From NCBI RefSeq assembly GCF_052162025.1, contig NZ_CP197401.1, positions 2,046,001-2,110,000 of the forward strand: a DNA stretch of 64,000 nucleotides, written 5' to 3'. The translations under genes and the position numbers were made by a program. This stretch comes from Methylobacter sp015476545 (GTDB taxonomy: Bacteria > Pseudomonadota > Gammaproteobacteria > Methylococcales > Methylomonadaceae). The notes beneath the pieces were generated by a model. The model was not told where the DNA came from and searched no databases. It was given only the letters and a program-made list of their open reading frames with translations. Below, piece by piece: positions 24,730 through 34,002 of this stretch (within the stretch, counting starts at the first letter, position 1; each line of letters starts with the position of its first letter).

Positions 24730-25761
24730 TTAGACGCTGGCCGGCACCGGGGGGCGATAGGCCTCTGTCCGAGCCAGCAGTGCCCAGGCAATCCGGGCAT
24801 TCTTGTTGGCAACCGCTACGGCGGCAATGTTGACATTGCGCCGTTGCACCAAGTCGTTGATCCAACGGCTGTGTGCGTCATCTTTCTTTGCCGCCGCCTT
24901 AACCACCGCCCTGGCTCCGTGGATCAGCAAGGTGCGTAAATAGACATCACCGCGCTTGCTAATGCCTAGCAGCTTCGGTTTGCCACCGCTGGAATCTTGC
25001 TTAGGGACCAAACCTAACCAAGCCGGCACTTGCCGCGCCTTATCAAAGGCCTTGCCATCGCCTAGCGCAGCCAATAACGCGGTGGCCGTAATCGGCCCGA
25101 TACCGGGCACGGCGCCGAGCGTTTGACTGGCTGGGCTAGACCGGTGCAGCATCAGGATTTTCTCACCATAAGCGGCTATTTGCTTATCCAGTTCTCTTAA
25201 CTGGTATTGCAGGTCAGTAAAAATTTGCCGCGCCGCCATCGTCAAGCCGTTTTTGTCATCTTCCAGGATCTCCGGCAAGCGCGTGCGTACTTGTGCCAGG
25301 CCTTGGCCAATGATAATCCCATATTCGCTCAACAGCCCCCGCAAGCGATTGGCTTGTGCCGTGCGTTCCTTGACCAGGCCGTTGCGCACCCGGTGCAACA
25401 TCTGGATATCTTGCTGCTCAATGCTTTTCAGCGGTACGAAATGCATACTCGGGCGACTTACTGCCTCGCAAATCGCTTCCGCGTCGTTGGCATCGTTCTT
25501 ATTGCCTTTAACGTACGGTTTGACGAACTGTGGACTGATTAAACGCGCATCATGCCCTAATTTGAGCAATTCACGTCCCCAATAGTAGTGTGCCCCGGCT
25601 TAGGCTTCCAAGCCGATCAGGCAAGGTGACAGGTTAGCAAAAAAAGCCAGTACCTGAATCCGCCTGAGCTGTTTGCGTAACACGACTTTTCCATGGGCAT
25701 CCACGCCATGTACCTGAAAAACGTTCTTTGCAATGTCTAAACCGATTGTCGTAATATTCAT
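24730..25761 (-). pseudogene. IS110-family transposase interrupted by a stop codon
   Basis: Reading from ATG 25761: MNITTIGLDIAKNVFQVHG with the first DEDD Asp in GLDIAK, then CLIGLEA, a TAA stop at 25600-25602, then AGAHYYWGRELLKLGH in the same frame. The family has a Cys codon where TAA stands (EACAGAHYW). The rest is complete: YVKGNKNDANDAEAI, the transposase_20 domain with GAVPGIGPITATALLAALG, and the end at 24730. 344 codons in total, so the only defect is the nonsense codon. IS110 elements lack terminal inverted repeats, so ends are undefined, but lie close to 24690 and 25830. It follows IS21 and sits next to direct repeat B. Confidence 0.9.
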
Positions 25762-25893
25762 GGCGGATTCCTCTTCTTCATTTAAGTGGTTATCTAACTC
25801 TTCCACTTTGGCACATCGTGATGCCGCAGGGAAGAGGAGGAGTCCATACCATTATCCTATGGTGACTTTAGACAATCCTTAAAAACCCACACA

Positions 25894-25980
25894 TCTAACC
25901 CATCAGTAAATACAGCAAAGCCAGATTGGTAAACAGCAACAGCGCTGACAGGCCTTTCCAGAAACCGGTTGGGTTTCGCT
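25894..25980. repeat. Direct repeat copy B: 3' end of the kinase gene
   Basis: The 87 bp form the last codons, stop and following bases of the kinase/phosphatase gene on the minus strand. They match 12171-12257 in the same orientation with four differences. The intact gene lies at this end, so copy A is the fragment. Together they bracket the type I restriction/Septu/IS segment and look like the attachment-site duplications made when an island integrates at a gene's 3' end. Confidence 0.8.
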
Positions 25981-27625
25981 GCATGAGCGGCAGTCGCTCT
26001 TCCGGCCTCAGGAATTTCGGATTGGGCAGGGACAGGTCGAACAGGAACTCCGACAGGTCGTCATAGCGCAGTTGCGGGTTGATGGCCGTGGCTTTTTTCA
26101 AGGCGCCGTCTATCCAGGCCGGCACCATGATGTTGTGATAAATGCTGGGCACGTATTTCAGTTTTGCCAAGCTCGATTGATTCGGCCGTTCCGGCATGTC
26201 CGGGCCGAAGGGCAGGGCGCCGTTCAGCATCTCATAGGCGATGACGCCCAGCGAGTACAGATCGGATTTGATGCTGCCGCGCAGGCCCAAGTGATATTCG
26301 GGCGCGGTGTAATTCAAGGTGCCCAGCACCTCGGTATGGTCGATGTGCTCCAGCGGCGTTATTTCCTTGATGCCGGCGATCTTGACGGAGCCGAAGTCGA
26401 TGATCTTCACGGTGCCGTTTTTAGCGAACATGATGTTTTCGGGTTTTAGATCCTGATGCAGCATTTCCATGCGGTGGAAGGCGCGCAGCCCTTTGGCGAT
26501 TTGCTCCAGGATTTTGCGCGTCTCCTTGATATCGGCTTTCGGGTTGGCATCCATCCACTGCCTGAGCGTGGGGCCTTCCAGAAATTCGGTGACATAGTAA
26601 ATGCCGCTTTTTTCGCGGTCGTTGCCGAGGGTTTTCAGGACATGATCATTATGAATCCGTTTCCCCGCCCATTCTTCGTGCAGAAAATGTTCGATGTAGT
26701 GCGTATCGTCGTCATACAGAATGGACGGGGTTTTCAGTACGACCTGCGTACCGGTTTTCATATCGAAAGCCCGGTAAATCTGCGTGCGCTTGCTGGCATG
26801 CAGTTCCTCTTCAATCCGGTAGCCGTCCAGCACCATGCCGGGCTTCAGCGGCGGCGGGAAAGGCAGGTCGGTATGGCGGCGCAGAATTTCATCCTCTTTC
26901 GCCGGCGGCAGTTCCTCGATCCTGACCAGTTGGCAGGTTAAATTGTCGTCGCTTTTATTGTCGGCTGCCATGCGAACGATTTTTTCAGCCGTCAACGTTA
27001 AATCGGAGCTTTCCTGCAAAAGCCTTTTCAGGGCCTTTTCATTGATGAAATCATGCACGCCGTCCGTCGTCATCAGGAACAGGTCGCCTTTTTCCAGCGG
27101 CAGCGCCTGGTAATCGACTTCCAGCCGGGGTTCTATGCCCATTGCCCGGTTCAGGTAGCTCTTTTCCTGGCTGATCCAGACGCGATGGTCGCGGGTGATC
27201 TGTTCGAGATTGCCCTTGCGCAGGCGATAAATTCTGGAATCGCCGATATGAAAAACATGCGTGGTGGTCGATTTGAATACGCAGATGCTGAGCGTGCTGA
27301 CCAGGCCCCTGGCGGACGCGTAGCGGGCCTGCCCCTGGCTGTACAGCCAGGAATTGGTGGCGGAGAGGATCTTCTGCCCGGCGTGGACCACGGACCAGGA
27401 ATCGGGCGTGCTGTAATAATCCTCCAGAAAACTGACCACGCAGCAATGGCTGGCCTGCTTGCCGGCATCGCTGCTGCTCATGCCATCGGCAATGGCAACG
27501 GCGATGCCTTTGTAGGTCAGCTGGGGCTCTTCAGGCACCAGCGCGCCGAAGAAGTCTTCATTATCGGCCTTGATGCCTTTGTCGCTGGCATGGCCCAGAC
27601 TGATCCGGAGTTTCGCTGATGGCAT
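25895..27625 (-). CDS. Bifunctional PP2C phosphatase / Ser-Thr protein kinase
   Basis: 576 residues. The N-terminal PP2C domain (about 8-235) carries the metal-binding Asp residues in DNED and AIADGMSSSDAG (D47) and the late SDDNLT motif. The kinase domain (about 265-525) has Lys298 in VVLK, the catalytic loop HQDLKPEN at 390-397 (HRD changed to HQD), and DFG at 410-412. A C-terminal transmembrane helix (554-575) anchors it with both domains inside. Genes of this architecture are commonly next to nitrate/nitrite transporters, and narK lies 14 bp upstream here, so a regulatory link to nitrate uptake is likely. Confidence 0.92.
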   Translation of the reverse strand: MPSAKLRISLGHASDKGIKADNEDFFGALVPEEPQLTYKGIAVAIADGMSSSDAGKQASHCCVVSFLEDYYSTPDSWSVVHAGQKILSATNSWLYSQGQARYASARGLVSTLSICVFKSTTTHVFHIGDSRIYRLRKGNLEQITRDHRVWISQEKSYLNRAMGIEPRLEVDYQALPLEKGDLFLMTTDGVHDFINEKALKRLLQESSDLTLTAEKIVRMAADNKSDDNLTCQLVRIEELPPAKEDEILRRHTDLPFPPPLKPGMVLDGYRIEEELHASKRTQIYRAFDMKTGTQVVLKTPSILYDDDTHYIEHFLHEEWAGKRIHNDHVLKTLGNDREKSGIYYVTEFLEGPTLRQWMDANPKADIKETRKILEQIAKGLRAFHRMEMLHQDLKPENIMFAKNGTVKIIDFGSVKIAGIKEITPLEHIDHTEVLGTLNYTAPEYHLGLRGSIKSDLYSLGVIAYEMLNGALPFGPDMPERPNQSSLAKLKYVPSIYHNIMVPAWIDGALKKATAINPQLRYDDLSEFLFDLSLPNPKFLRPEERLPLMQRNPTGFWKGLSALLLFTNLALLYLLMG

Positions 27626-27639
27626 AACCGGCGTCCTGC

Positions 27640-29118
27640 CTAACTGACTTCAATGATGGCCACGGTGCCGTCTTCCTCAACCTCGACCATATGGCCCTGC
27701 GGTTCTTCTATGAACTGCACGGCGACCAGGACCAGCAGCGCGCCGCCGGCGATCACCATGAAAAACACGGCGGGCGAGACGAAAGACAGAATGGTCAGGA
27801 ACAAGACGCCGCCGACATTGCCGTAAGCGCCGACCATGCCGGCGATTTGCCCGGTCAGGCGCCGTTTGATCAGCGGCACCATGCCGAACACGGCCCCTTC
27901 GCCGGCCTGCACAAAGAAAGAGCAGGCCATGGTCAGAAGCACGGCCACGGTAATGGACCATTCCGACGTGATTTGCGACATCAAAAGGTAGCCCACCGAT
28001 AAGCCAGAAATAAAAAGCGTTAATGACAGCTTGCGGCCGAACTTGTCGCTGATCCAGCCGCCGCCGGGGCGGGCGACCAGATTCATGAAGGCAAAGCCCG
28101 ATGCCAGCAGGCCGGCCTGCACGGATGTTACGCCTTGCGATTCATGGAACGTCTCGAAGAAAAACAGGGGCAGCATGGACACGACGGCCAGTTCGGAACC
28201 GAAGGTAATCAGATAAGCCAGGTCAAGAATGGCGACCTGTTTGAATTTGTATTTATGAATCTCTTCAATCGGTTGCTGCAGGTGTCCTTCATTGACATGG
28301 ATGATTTTGTAGACATTGTAGATGAACAGAAGCCAGATGCCGGCATAACAGCCCAGCGCCGTGGGTTGCGACAACAGGTGCGCGCCGGCCGGCGACAGTT
28401 TCCAGGTCAGTAAGGTCAGGGTGGCGTAGAGAGGGATGTTCATGACGATGTAGAAGAATAAATCCCAGATGCTGCTGACTTCCATGGCGCCGGCCTTTTT
28501 GGGCTTGAAATAAGTGGAGCCCTTGGGCGTGTCCGAGACCGAGAAAAAATAGACGCCGGCATAAAGCAGCGACACCAGTCCGGTGCTGGCGATCGCATAG
28601 CGCCAGCCATCGGGGCCGCCGTAAAGCAGCGCGAGCGCCGGCAACGTCATAGCGGCCGCGGCGGAGCCGAAATTGCCCCAGCCGCCGTATATGCCTTCGG
28701 CAATGCCGACCTGCCGGGCCGGAAACCACTCGCCGACCATGCGGATGCCGATGACGAAGCCGGCGCCGATAAAGCCCAACAGGAAGCGCGCCAGCGCCAA
28801 TTGTTCAAAGCTGGAGGCAAAGGCGAACAGGAAGCAGGGCGCGCTGCCGATCGCCAGCAGCGCCGAGTAAGTGCGCCGGGGGCCGAACTTGTCGACCAGG
28901 ATACCGATGACGATACGCGCCGGAATAGTCAATGCCACATTCAAAATCAGGATGGTCTTGATATCCGTCTGGCTCATGCGCAGCGATTCGGCAACGGCCA
29001 GCATTAATGGCGCGTGGTTAAACCAGACGACAAAGCTGATAAAAAAAGCCAGCCATGACAGGTGCAGGATTTTGATATTGCCCGAGAAAGAAAGCAGATT
29101 TAATGTGGGTGAAGACAT
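27640..29118 (-). CDS. narK: NarK/NasA-type nitrate/nitrite transporter (MFS)
   Basis: 492 residues from ATG 29118, preferred because AGGAAAT lies 6-11 bp upstream; an in-frame ATG at 29169 has no site. Twelve hydrophobic spans are visible. MFS motif VDKFGPRRTYSALL follows span 2, and the NarK-type nitrate signature is GGWGNFGSAAAAMTLP and GPDGWRY. An Arg pair expected in the substrate path is present (FVIGIRMVGEWF). It moves nitrate or nitrite across the inner membrane. The kinase/phosphatase gene follows 14 bp later, so the two share one message. Confidence 0.92.
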   Translation of the reverse strand: MSSPTLNLLSFSGNIKILHLSWLAFFISFVVWFNHAPLMLAVAESLRMSQTDIKTILILNVALTIPARIVIGILVDKFGPRRTYSALLAIGSAPCFLFAFASSFEQLALARFLLGFIGAGFVIGIRMVGEWFPARQVGIAEGIYGGWGNFGSAAAAMTLPALALLYGGPDGWRYAIASTGLVSLLYAGVYFFSVSDTPKGSTYFKPKKAGAMEVSSIWDLFFYIVMNIPLYATLTLLTWKLSPAGAHLLSQPTALGCYAGIWLLFIYNVYKIIHVNEGHLQQPIEEIHKYKFKQVAILDLAYLITFGSELAVVSMLPLFFFETFHESQGVTSVQAGLLASGFAFMNLVARPGGGWISDKFGRKLSLTLFISGLSVGYLLMSQITSEWSITVAVLLTMACSFFVQAGEGAVFGMVPLIKRRLTGQIAGMVGAYGNVGGVLFLTILSFVSPAVFFMVIAGGALLVLVAVQFIEEPQGHMVEVEEDGTVAIIEVS

Positions 29119-29243
29119 AATTATTTCCTGTTGAAAATTTTCTCCAGGAAATTGCATGTTGCATGCCAAGAGTGCAAACGGGGGACGGCTCTGGCGTCAA
29201 GCCTGATTGGGGAAATAGCGGCCGGCTCAAAAGCGGCGGGTAA

Positions 29244-29278
29244 GCACCAAAATCAGGCAGTCTGCCTGATTTTGGTGC
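29244..29278. terminator. Perfect hairpin between the L,D-transpeptidase and narK
   Basis: A 16-bp perfect stem, GCACCAAAATCAGGCA with its exact complement, closed by a 3-nt loop. It lies 54 bp past the transpeptidase stop (minus strand) and 126 bp before the narK start. A T-run is missing on the minus strand, so it is either an intrinsic terminator of a loose type or an operator for narK. Confidence 0.5.
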
Positions 29279-29331
29279 GGGCATGGCAGGAAATGTCAGG
29301 GTACGCAATGCGTATCCTATGTTGCTCGTTG

Positions 29332-30693
29332 TTAATTGACTTTGCCGGGCTTCAACGGCTTGGCATCCAGCTCGAAATCCATGCGGATGCGCTGTGCAAC
29401 GGTTTTGACTTCTTTTTTGTTCTTGAACGGGCCGGCGATAACCTGATAAACGCCGTCTTTCTCCATTTTGCGCGCCGGGATCGGTGGTCCCTGATGCGAC
29501 AGCATTGCGGCCAGTTGTTGGGCTTCGGTTTCGTTATCGAAAGTGGCCGCTAACAGAGCCCAGTCGCTTTCCTTCAATTCTTCGACAACAGGCTGGCCAT
29601 AGAGCTGTTCGGGGTGATCCAGTTGCACGGCCGCTGTCGTCAGTTCTGCTATATCAGGGCTGCCGGTCAGTATCGGCGTAGGAATGCCGTCTGCGCGTTC
29701 AATGATACGGTCGACTTTTTCCCAATCGATGGATATGTTTTGCTCGGTGCTGATCCGTTTCAACTCGCCGACCAATTTCTTTTTCAGCTTGGGTTTTTGC
29801 TTGGCCCATTTTTGCAGCGGTTCATGCGCTTCAAGATAAAGCATGTCCTGATCCCATGCCGTTAGATAAGGCTGATGAACAATCTGTACGGGCATCCCAA
29901 CTTTGGATTTATTGAACAGAACCTCGATATCCTCGGGATAAAGCTGCACGCAGCCATGACTGATCTGCATGCCGATGCCATAGGGTTTATTGGTGCCGTG
30001 GATCAAATAGCCTGGAAAGCCGAGCGGCATGGCGTACTTGCCGAGCGGATTATCGGGGCCGGAGCGCACGACTTTCGGCAGCGTATCGCCTTTTTCGGCA
30101 TGCTCTCGGTGTATCGACTCAGGTACGGTCCAGGTCGGGTTGGCTCTCTTGGCGACGATTTTGGTTGCACCCATCGGCGTATTCCAGCCCTGACGGCCGA
30201 TACCGACCGGGTAAGTGAATAAGGTGTTCGGCTGTTTTTGAGGGTAGAAGAACAGCCGCATATTGGCCAGATTCAGCACGATGCCTTTATGGGGGGCTTC
30301 GGGCAGAATGAAGCGCAAAGGCAGCAGCGCCTGGCTGCCCGGTTGGGGTGTCCAGGGATCAAGCCGGGCGTTGGCTATTGTGATGTCGTTATAACCTAGG
30401 CCGTAGTGCCGGGCAATATCGGGCAAGGTATCATTTTCGCGTATATCGACAGTCGCCAGTGAGCCGACTATGTTCTGGCCGTCAGCCAGCTGAAAATTGT
30501 GGGATTCAATATTTTCCTGCTTCGGCGATGAGACTGCGGCCGGCGGTGCTTCCGAGGGTCCGAAGGACGGCATGATCTGACAGCCGGCCAGAACACTGCT
30601 GAGCAATGTGCAGACTATTAAAAGCGAAGGCCGAAAAGCTGTTGATTTTGAATGGGACATGCTGGTTTTTAATTTTTCTTCTAAGGTAAACAT
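29332..30693 (-). CDS. L,D-transpeptidase lipoprotein with LysM-like and SPOR-like domains
   Basis: 453 residues. The lipobox LAGC (35-38) after a hydrophobic stretch marks lipid attachment at Cys38. A LysM-like region (DTLPDIARHYGLGYNDITIAN, 88-110) binds peptidoglycan. The YkuD catalytic domain follows with H232 (LIHGTNKP) and the active-site SHGC at 245-248. The C-terminal 75 residues (WALLAATFDNETEAQQLAA, then GVYQVIAGPFKNKKE) look like a SPOR domain. It cross-links or attaches lipoproteins to peptidoglycan in the periplasm. The start is uncertain; Met12 is an alternative, though neither has a clear ribosome site. Confidence 0.9.
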   Translation of the reverse strand: MFTLEEKLKTSMSHSKSTAFRPSLLIVCTLLSSVLAGCQIMPSFGPSEAPPAAVSSPKQENIESHNFQLADGQNIVGSLATVDIRENDTLPDIARHYGLGYNDITIANARLDPWTPQPGSQALLPLRFILPEAPHKGIVLNLANMRLFFYPQKQPNTLFTYPVGIGRQGWNTPMGATKIVAKRANPTWTVPESIHREHAEKGDTLPKVVRSGPDNPLGKYAMPLGFPGYLIHGTNKPYGIGMQISHGCVQLYPEDIEVLFNKSKVGMPVQIVHQPYLTAWDQDMLYLEAHEPLQKWAKQKPKLKKKLVGELKRISTEQNISIDWEKVDRIIERADGIPTPILTGSPDIAELTTAAVQLDHPEQLYGQPVVEELKESDWALLAATFDNETEAQQLAAMLSHQGPPIPARKMEKDGVYQVIAGPFKNKKEVKTVAQRIRMDFELDAKPLKPGKVN

Positions 30694-30937
30694 CTATGAA
30701 ATTCATTCAAGTATAGTTGTAAATACCCGAGGCGAGCTGGAAATATCGCACGTAGGCAAATCAGACGATAGCCTAACGCGTCTTAATTAAGAAGAAGTTA
30801 AGTTTGAATTAAGAATAGATTAACGTTTACGTAATCCGACAGCCGAGCTTATGAAGGCCGGCAGGAGGGTGGATTTAATCGTAAATAAGGCGTATGGCAG
30901 ATTGAGAGGACAATGAAACGCTGATAGGGATGGTTGT

Positions 30938-30978
30938 GAGCGCCCCTTTAACAGTATGCTGCTGTTAAAGGGGCGCTC
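30938..30978. terminator. Perfect 17-bp hairpin after the KGG gene
   Basis: GAGCGCCCCTTTAACAG pairs exactly with CTGTTAAAGGGGCGCTC across a 7-nt loop. It lies just past the stop of the KGG-repeat gene (minus strand) and in the gap to the L,D-transpeptidase. No T-run follows, but stem length and position suggest transcription termination for the KGG gene. Confidence 0.55.
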
Positions 30979-30989
30979 CGGTATGAAGA

Positions 30990-31463
30990 TTAATGCTTTT
31001 TGCCACCGCCATGGCTGTGTTGACCGCCTTTGCTGGCTATTTCACGTTGTTTTTCTTCATCCATTGAAGCAAAACCGCGGGCTGATTTGCCTTTGCCGCC
31101 TTCTTCTTCCTCTTTACCGCCGCGAGCGGCTTTGCCACCTTTGCGTCCGGCTTCCCGGGCTTCCTCGGAAGTAAACTCGTGGGCGGTGCCTTTTTCATGA
31201 GCGGCTTTGCCGCCTTTGCGTCCGGCTTCCCGGGCTTCCTCAGGAGTAAACTCGTGGGCCGTGCCTCGCTCATGAGCGACCTGGCCGCCTTTGCGTCCGG
31301 CCTCTCTTGCTTCTTCCGGCGTAAATTCATGGGCCGTGCCCTTTGCATGAGCGGCATGGCCGCCTTTGCTTGCAATTTCACGTTGTTTGGCTTCGTCCAT
31401 TGAAGCAAACCCGCGGGCTGATTTGCCTTGGCCAGAACCCGTACTACCTCTTTGTTGAGTCAT
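30990..31463 (-). CDS. KGG-motif stress protein (GsiB/YciG-like)
   Basis: 157 residues, very rich in Lys, Gly, Glu and Ala. It starts GKSARGFASMDEAKQREIASKGG, then has three near-identical units of about 25 residues (KGTAHEFTPEEAREAGRKGG), and ends with a second FASMDEEKQREIASKGG. The KGG repeat defines hydrophilic, LEA-like general-stress proteins that are disordered and protect against drying or osmotic stress. No catalytic function is expected. It is transcribed away from the VOC gene, with 245 bp of apparent non-coding sequence between them. Confidence 0.9.
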   Translation of the reverse strand: MTQQRGSTGSGQGKSARGFASMDEAKQREIASKGGHAAHAKGTAHEFTPEEAREAGRKGGQVAHERGTAHEFTPEEAREAGRKGGKAAHEKGTAHEFTSEEAREAGRKGGKAARGGKEEEEGGKGKSARGFASMDEEKQREIASKGGQHSHGGGKKH

Positions 31464-31708
31464 GATCGTGTCTCCTCAAACATAAGATTTAAATTAATGG
31501 TTAATTCCTCTTGGGATAAAACCAAACACCATCTTCTTTTTCATATAAAAAAAGAATGATTAAAATATACCAACGACATAGTGAAGTTCTGTGCGTTAGC
31601 GTACATTCGAGGTCTGCAATGATTAGGCAGAATAAAAGGCGACAGGTTTCGTCAAGCAAGCGATATCGCGCCGTATAAAAAAAATTACTATGCAGAAGAG
31701 GGAATAAC

Positions 31709-32098
31709 ATGTCTGACAGCATTCAATTACAAATTCATCACGTCAGCATTATTGTGTCCGACACATCGAAAGCGCTGGCGTTCTACAGCGGTATACTGGG
31801 CCTGAAGACCTGCGAGCGCCCCAACCTGCCGTTCCCAGGCGCCTGGTTGCAGCTCGGCGAGCATCAGATCCATCTACTCGAAGTACCTAACCCCGACCGG
31901 AATGAAAATCGCCCTGAACATGGTGGACTGGATCGCCATACGGCTCTACTGGTTAATGATCTGGACGCCGTTCAGCAGCAACTGGAACAGCAGGATATTT
32001 TCTACACATTAAGTAAATCGGGACGCAGGGCCTTGTTCTGCCGCGATCCTGACGGCAATGCCGTGGAATTGATTCAGGACCTGAGCGTCATCAATTGA
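31709..32098 (+). CDS. VOC/glyoxalase-fold protein
   Basis: 129 residues with the paired beta-alpha-beta-beta-beta modules of the vicinal oxygen chelate fold: IHHVSIIVSDTSKALAFYSG, with a metal-type His in IHHV; the second module has GGLDRHTALLVNDLDAV and ends FCRDPDGNAVELIQ. Metal ligands H, H and E are in the expected places, so it may be a dioxygenase, lyase or resistance enzyme; the substrate cannot be named. An AGAGGGAATAAC site precedes ATG 31709. Confidence 0.85.
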   Translation: MSDSIQLQIHHVSIIVSDTSKALAFYSGILGLKTCERPNLPFPGAWLQLGEHQIHLLEVPNPDRNENRPEHGGLDRHTALLVNDLDAVQQQLEQQDIFYTLSKSGRRALFCRDPDGNAVELIQDLSVIN

Positions 32099-32259
32099 AA
32101 ACAAGACGTTTGCCGCGCCGTAGAATGGGCAGCGCGTAACCCTCCCGGAACCGTAATAATCCGGTAAATTTCGAAAGGTATGCTACAGAGCCAGTGCTCT
32201 CCGCAGCTTCCTATTATCTTCTAAAGTTGCATAACCGCTATGCATATGAGAGGAATCCC

Positions 32260-34002
32260 ATGAACCGGCTAAATCAGTTAATCTCGGCGCTTGCCGATCG
32301 GCCTTTTGATCATATACAGGCCTTAAAAGGCAGCTATGATTTTCCCGGCTTCAATTTCAGGGTGATCAGGGTTCAACACAGTGCCGGCGCCCATCCCGCC
32401 TCAATCGCCTCGGTCACCGTATCCCGGCAGGATAGCGTCATTCCAGAAGTTTTTTTACAGGCCGAGGCCGGCAGGCTAGCCGTCGCAGATTTTCTGATTC
32501 GCCGCTTTCGACAGGGAATCGATATGTTTGCGCTGCAAAATCGCGGAAAGGAAGGCAGCGGTTCATTCGATACCATCGAGTTAAGCCAGAAAATGCTGGA
32601 AAGGGACAGCGTTTTGATCGATCAAGCCGCCATTGAATTGCGCTTCATGATCAGTTGGCCCGCAAAGGGGCAGGGCGGCGGTATTTTTGATGCCGAACAG
32701 GCAAGGATCATGATAAATCAGGAACTGCCCGCCATCATCGATGCCACATTTTTTTATCAGCGCTACGACGAACAAACCAGAGCGCAACTGGAACAGTTTG
32801 TCGATGTGCTGACAGTGCGTACAAAAATCAGCCGGTTTATGGGCGAGCATCGTCTGGTTGCTTTTATCGCCGACGGCGCCCGGCTGCCGCGCAACAGCGG
32901 CATCGACGACAGGCCGGCCGAGAGCGAGGCTGTTATCGCTTTTCAATCGCCTGATTCCCTGCAGGTCAAAATCCCGCTATCGGATGGCCGTTGCCTGACC
33001 GGCATGGGCGTCCGGGAAGGCATTACCTGCATTACCGGCGGCGGCTATCACGGCAAATCGACCCTGATGCAGGCTATTCTGGCGGGCGTCTATGCGCATG
33101 TGCCGGGCGATGGCCGCGAATTTGTCGTGACGCGTGAAGACGCTTTCTTTATCCGGGCCGAGGAAGGGCGCAGCGTCAGGAACGTGGACATCAGCCTTTT
33201 TATAGGCGACTTGCCGAACGGCCTGAAGACTGATCATTTTTCTTCGGACAACGCCAGCGGCAGCACGTCGCAGGCGGCTGCCATTGTCGAGGCTGTCGAA
33301 AGCGGGTCGAGATTGTTGTTGTTCGATGAAGATACCTGCGCGACCAATTTTCTGGTGCGCGACGCCTTAATCAGGCAGGTGCTGGATGCTTCGCTGGAAC
33401 CGATCAGGCCGCTTTATTCCACGGTACGCTCGCTTTGGAACGAACGGCGCGTGTCGATGATTTTCGTGGCAGGCGGACTGGGCTGTTTTCTGCAGAAAGC
33501 CGATACCTGCCTGCTTATGGCCCATTACCATTGCCAGGATATCACTGCCAGCGTGCGCGACAGGCTGGGTGAAATTGCCAATGAAAATGAAACGATTAAA
33601 GACTTCTCATCAGCACGCCGGTTGGCCGCCGATAATTTTGATCCGGCGTATGAAAACAAACGCCTGAAAAAAACGATCGCCAAACGCATCAAACCGCTGC
33701 GCAGTGCGCTGAGACAACTGGAGTACGGCATGGATCTGGTCAATCTGGAGGCTGTCGTACAGATCGCTGAAGCGCCGCAGGTGTTGGCTCTGGGCTATTG
33801 TCTGCTGGCGTTGCGTAATAAGATCAGTCAGTCGGCCGATCAGCCCGAAACCATACAATTCTGGATAGACCGGCTTTACAGCGACATCGCCGAACAGGGT
33901 TTGCAGGTGCTGGCGCCCGATTACCCTGGCACGCTCTCCCTGCCGCGCAAATACGAGTTGGCTGCCGCCGTCAACCGGATCAGGTCGTTGCGAATTGTCT
34001 AG
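32260..34002 (+). CDS. Predicted ATPase of the ABC class (PF09818 type)
   Basis: 580 residues from ATG 32260, chosen for GAGAGG upstream and the family-typical MNRLNQLI start. The ATP-binding loop is ITGGGYHGKSTLMQAIL, an unusual Walker A characteristic of this family. A Walker B LLLFDEDTCATNFLVRD and the helical tail (LRSALRQLEYGMDLVNLEAV) complete the family's features. Members are cytoplasmic ATPases of unknown role, about 560-600 residues long. It stands alone ahead of a molybdenum-enzyme group. Confidence 0.85.
   Translation: MNRLNQLISALADRPFDHIQALKGSYDFPGFNFRVIRVQHSAGAHPASIASVTVSRQDSVIPEVFLQAEAGRLAVADFLIRRFRQGIDMFALQNRGKEGSGSFDTIELSQKMLERDSVLIDQAAIELRFMISWPAKGQGGGIFDAEQARIMINQELPAIIDATFFYQRYDEQTRAQLEQFVDVLTVRTKISRFMGEHRLVAFIADGARLPRNSGIDDRPAESEAVIAFQSPDSLQVKIPLSDGRCLTGMGVREGITCITGGGYHGKSTLMQAILAGVYAHVPGDGREFVVTREDAFFIRAEEGRSVRNVDISLFIGDLPNGLKTDHFSSDNASGSTSQAAAIVEAVESGSRLLLFDEDTCATNFLVRDALIRQVLDASLEPIRPLYSTVRSLWNERRVSMIFVAGGLGCFLQKADTCLLMAHYHCQDITASVRDRLGEIANENETIKDFSSARRLAADNFDPAYENKRLKKTIAKRIKPLRSALRQLEYGMDLVNLEAVVQIAEAPQVLALGYCLLALRNKISQSADQPETIQFWIDRLYSDIAEQGLQVLAPDYPGTLSLPRKYELAAAVNRIRSLRIV

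Noticed and set aside
26072..27619. Plus-strand frames of 90-190 codons over the kinase/phosphatase
   Set aside because: Antisense shadows; kinase motifs on the minus strand are complete.
31501..31722. 73-codon minus-strand frame between the KGG and VOC genes
   Set aside because: No ribosome site, odd composition and overlap with the VOC start.
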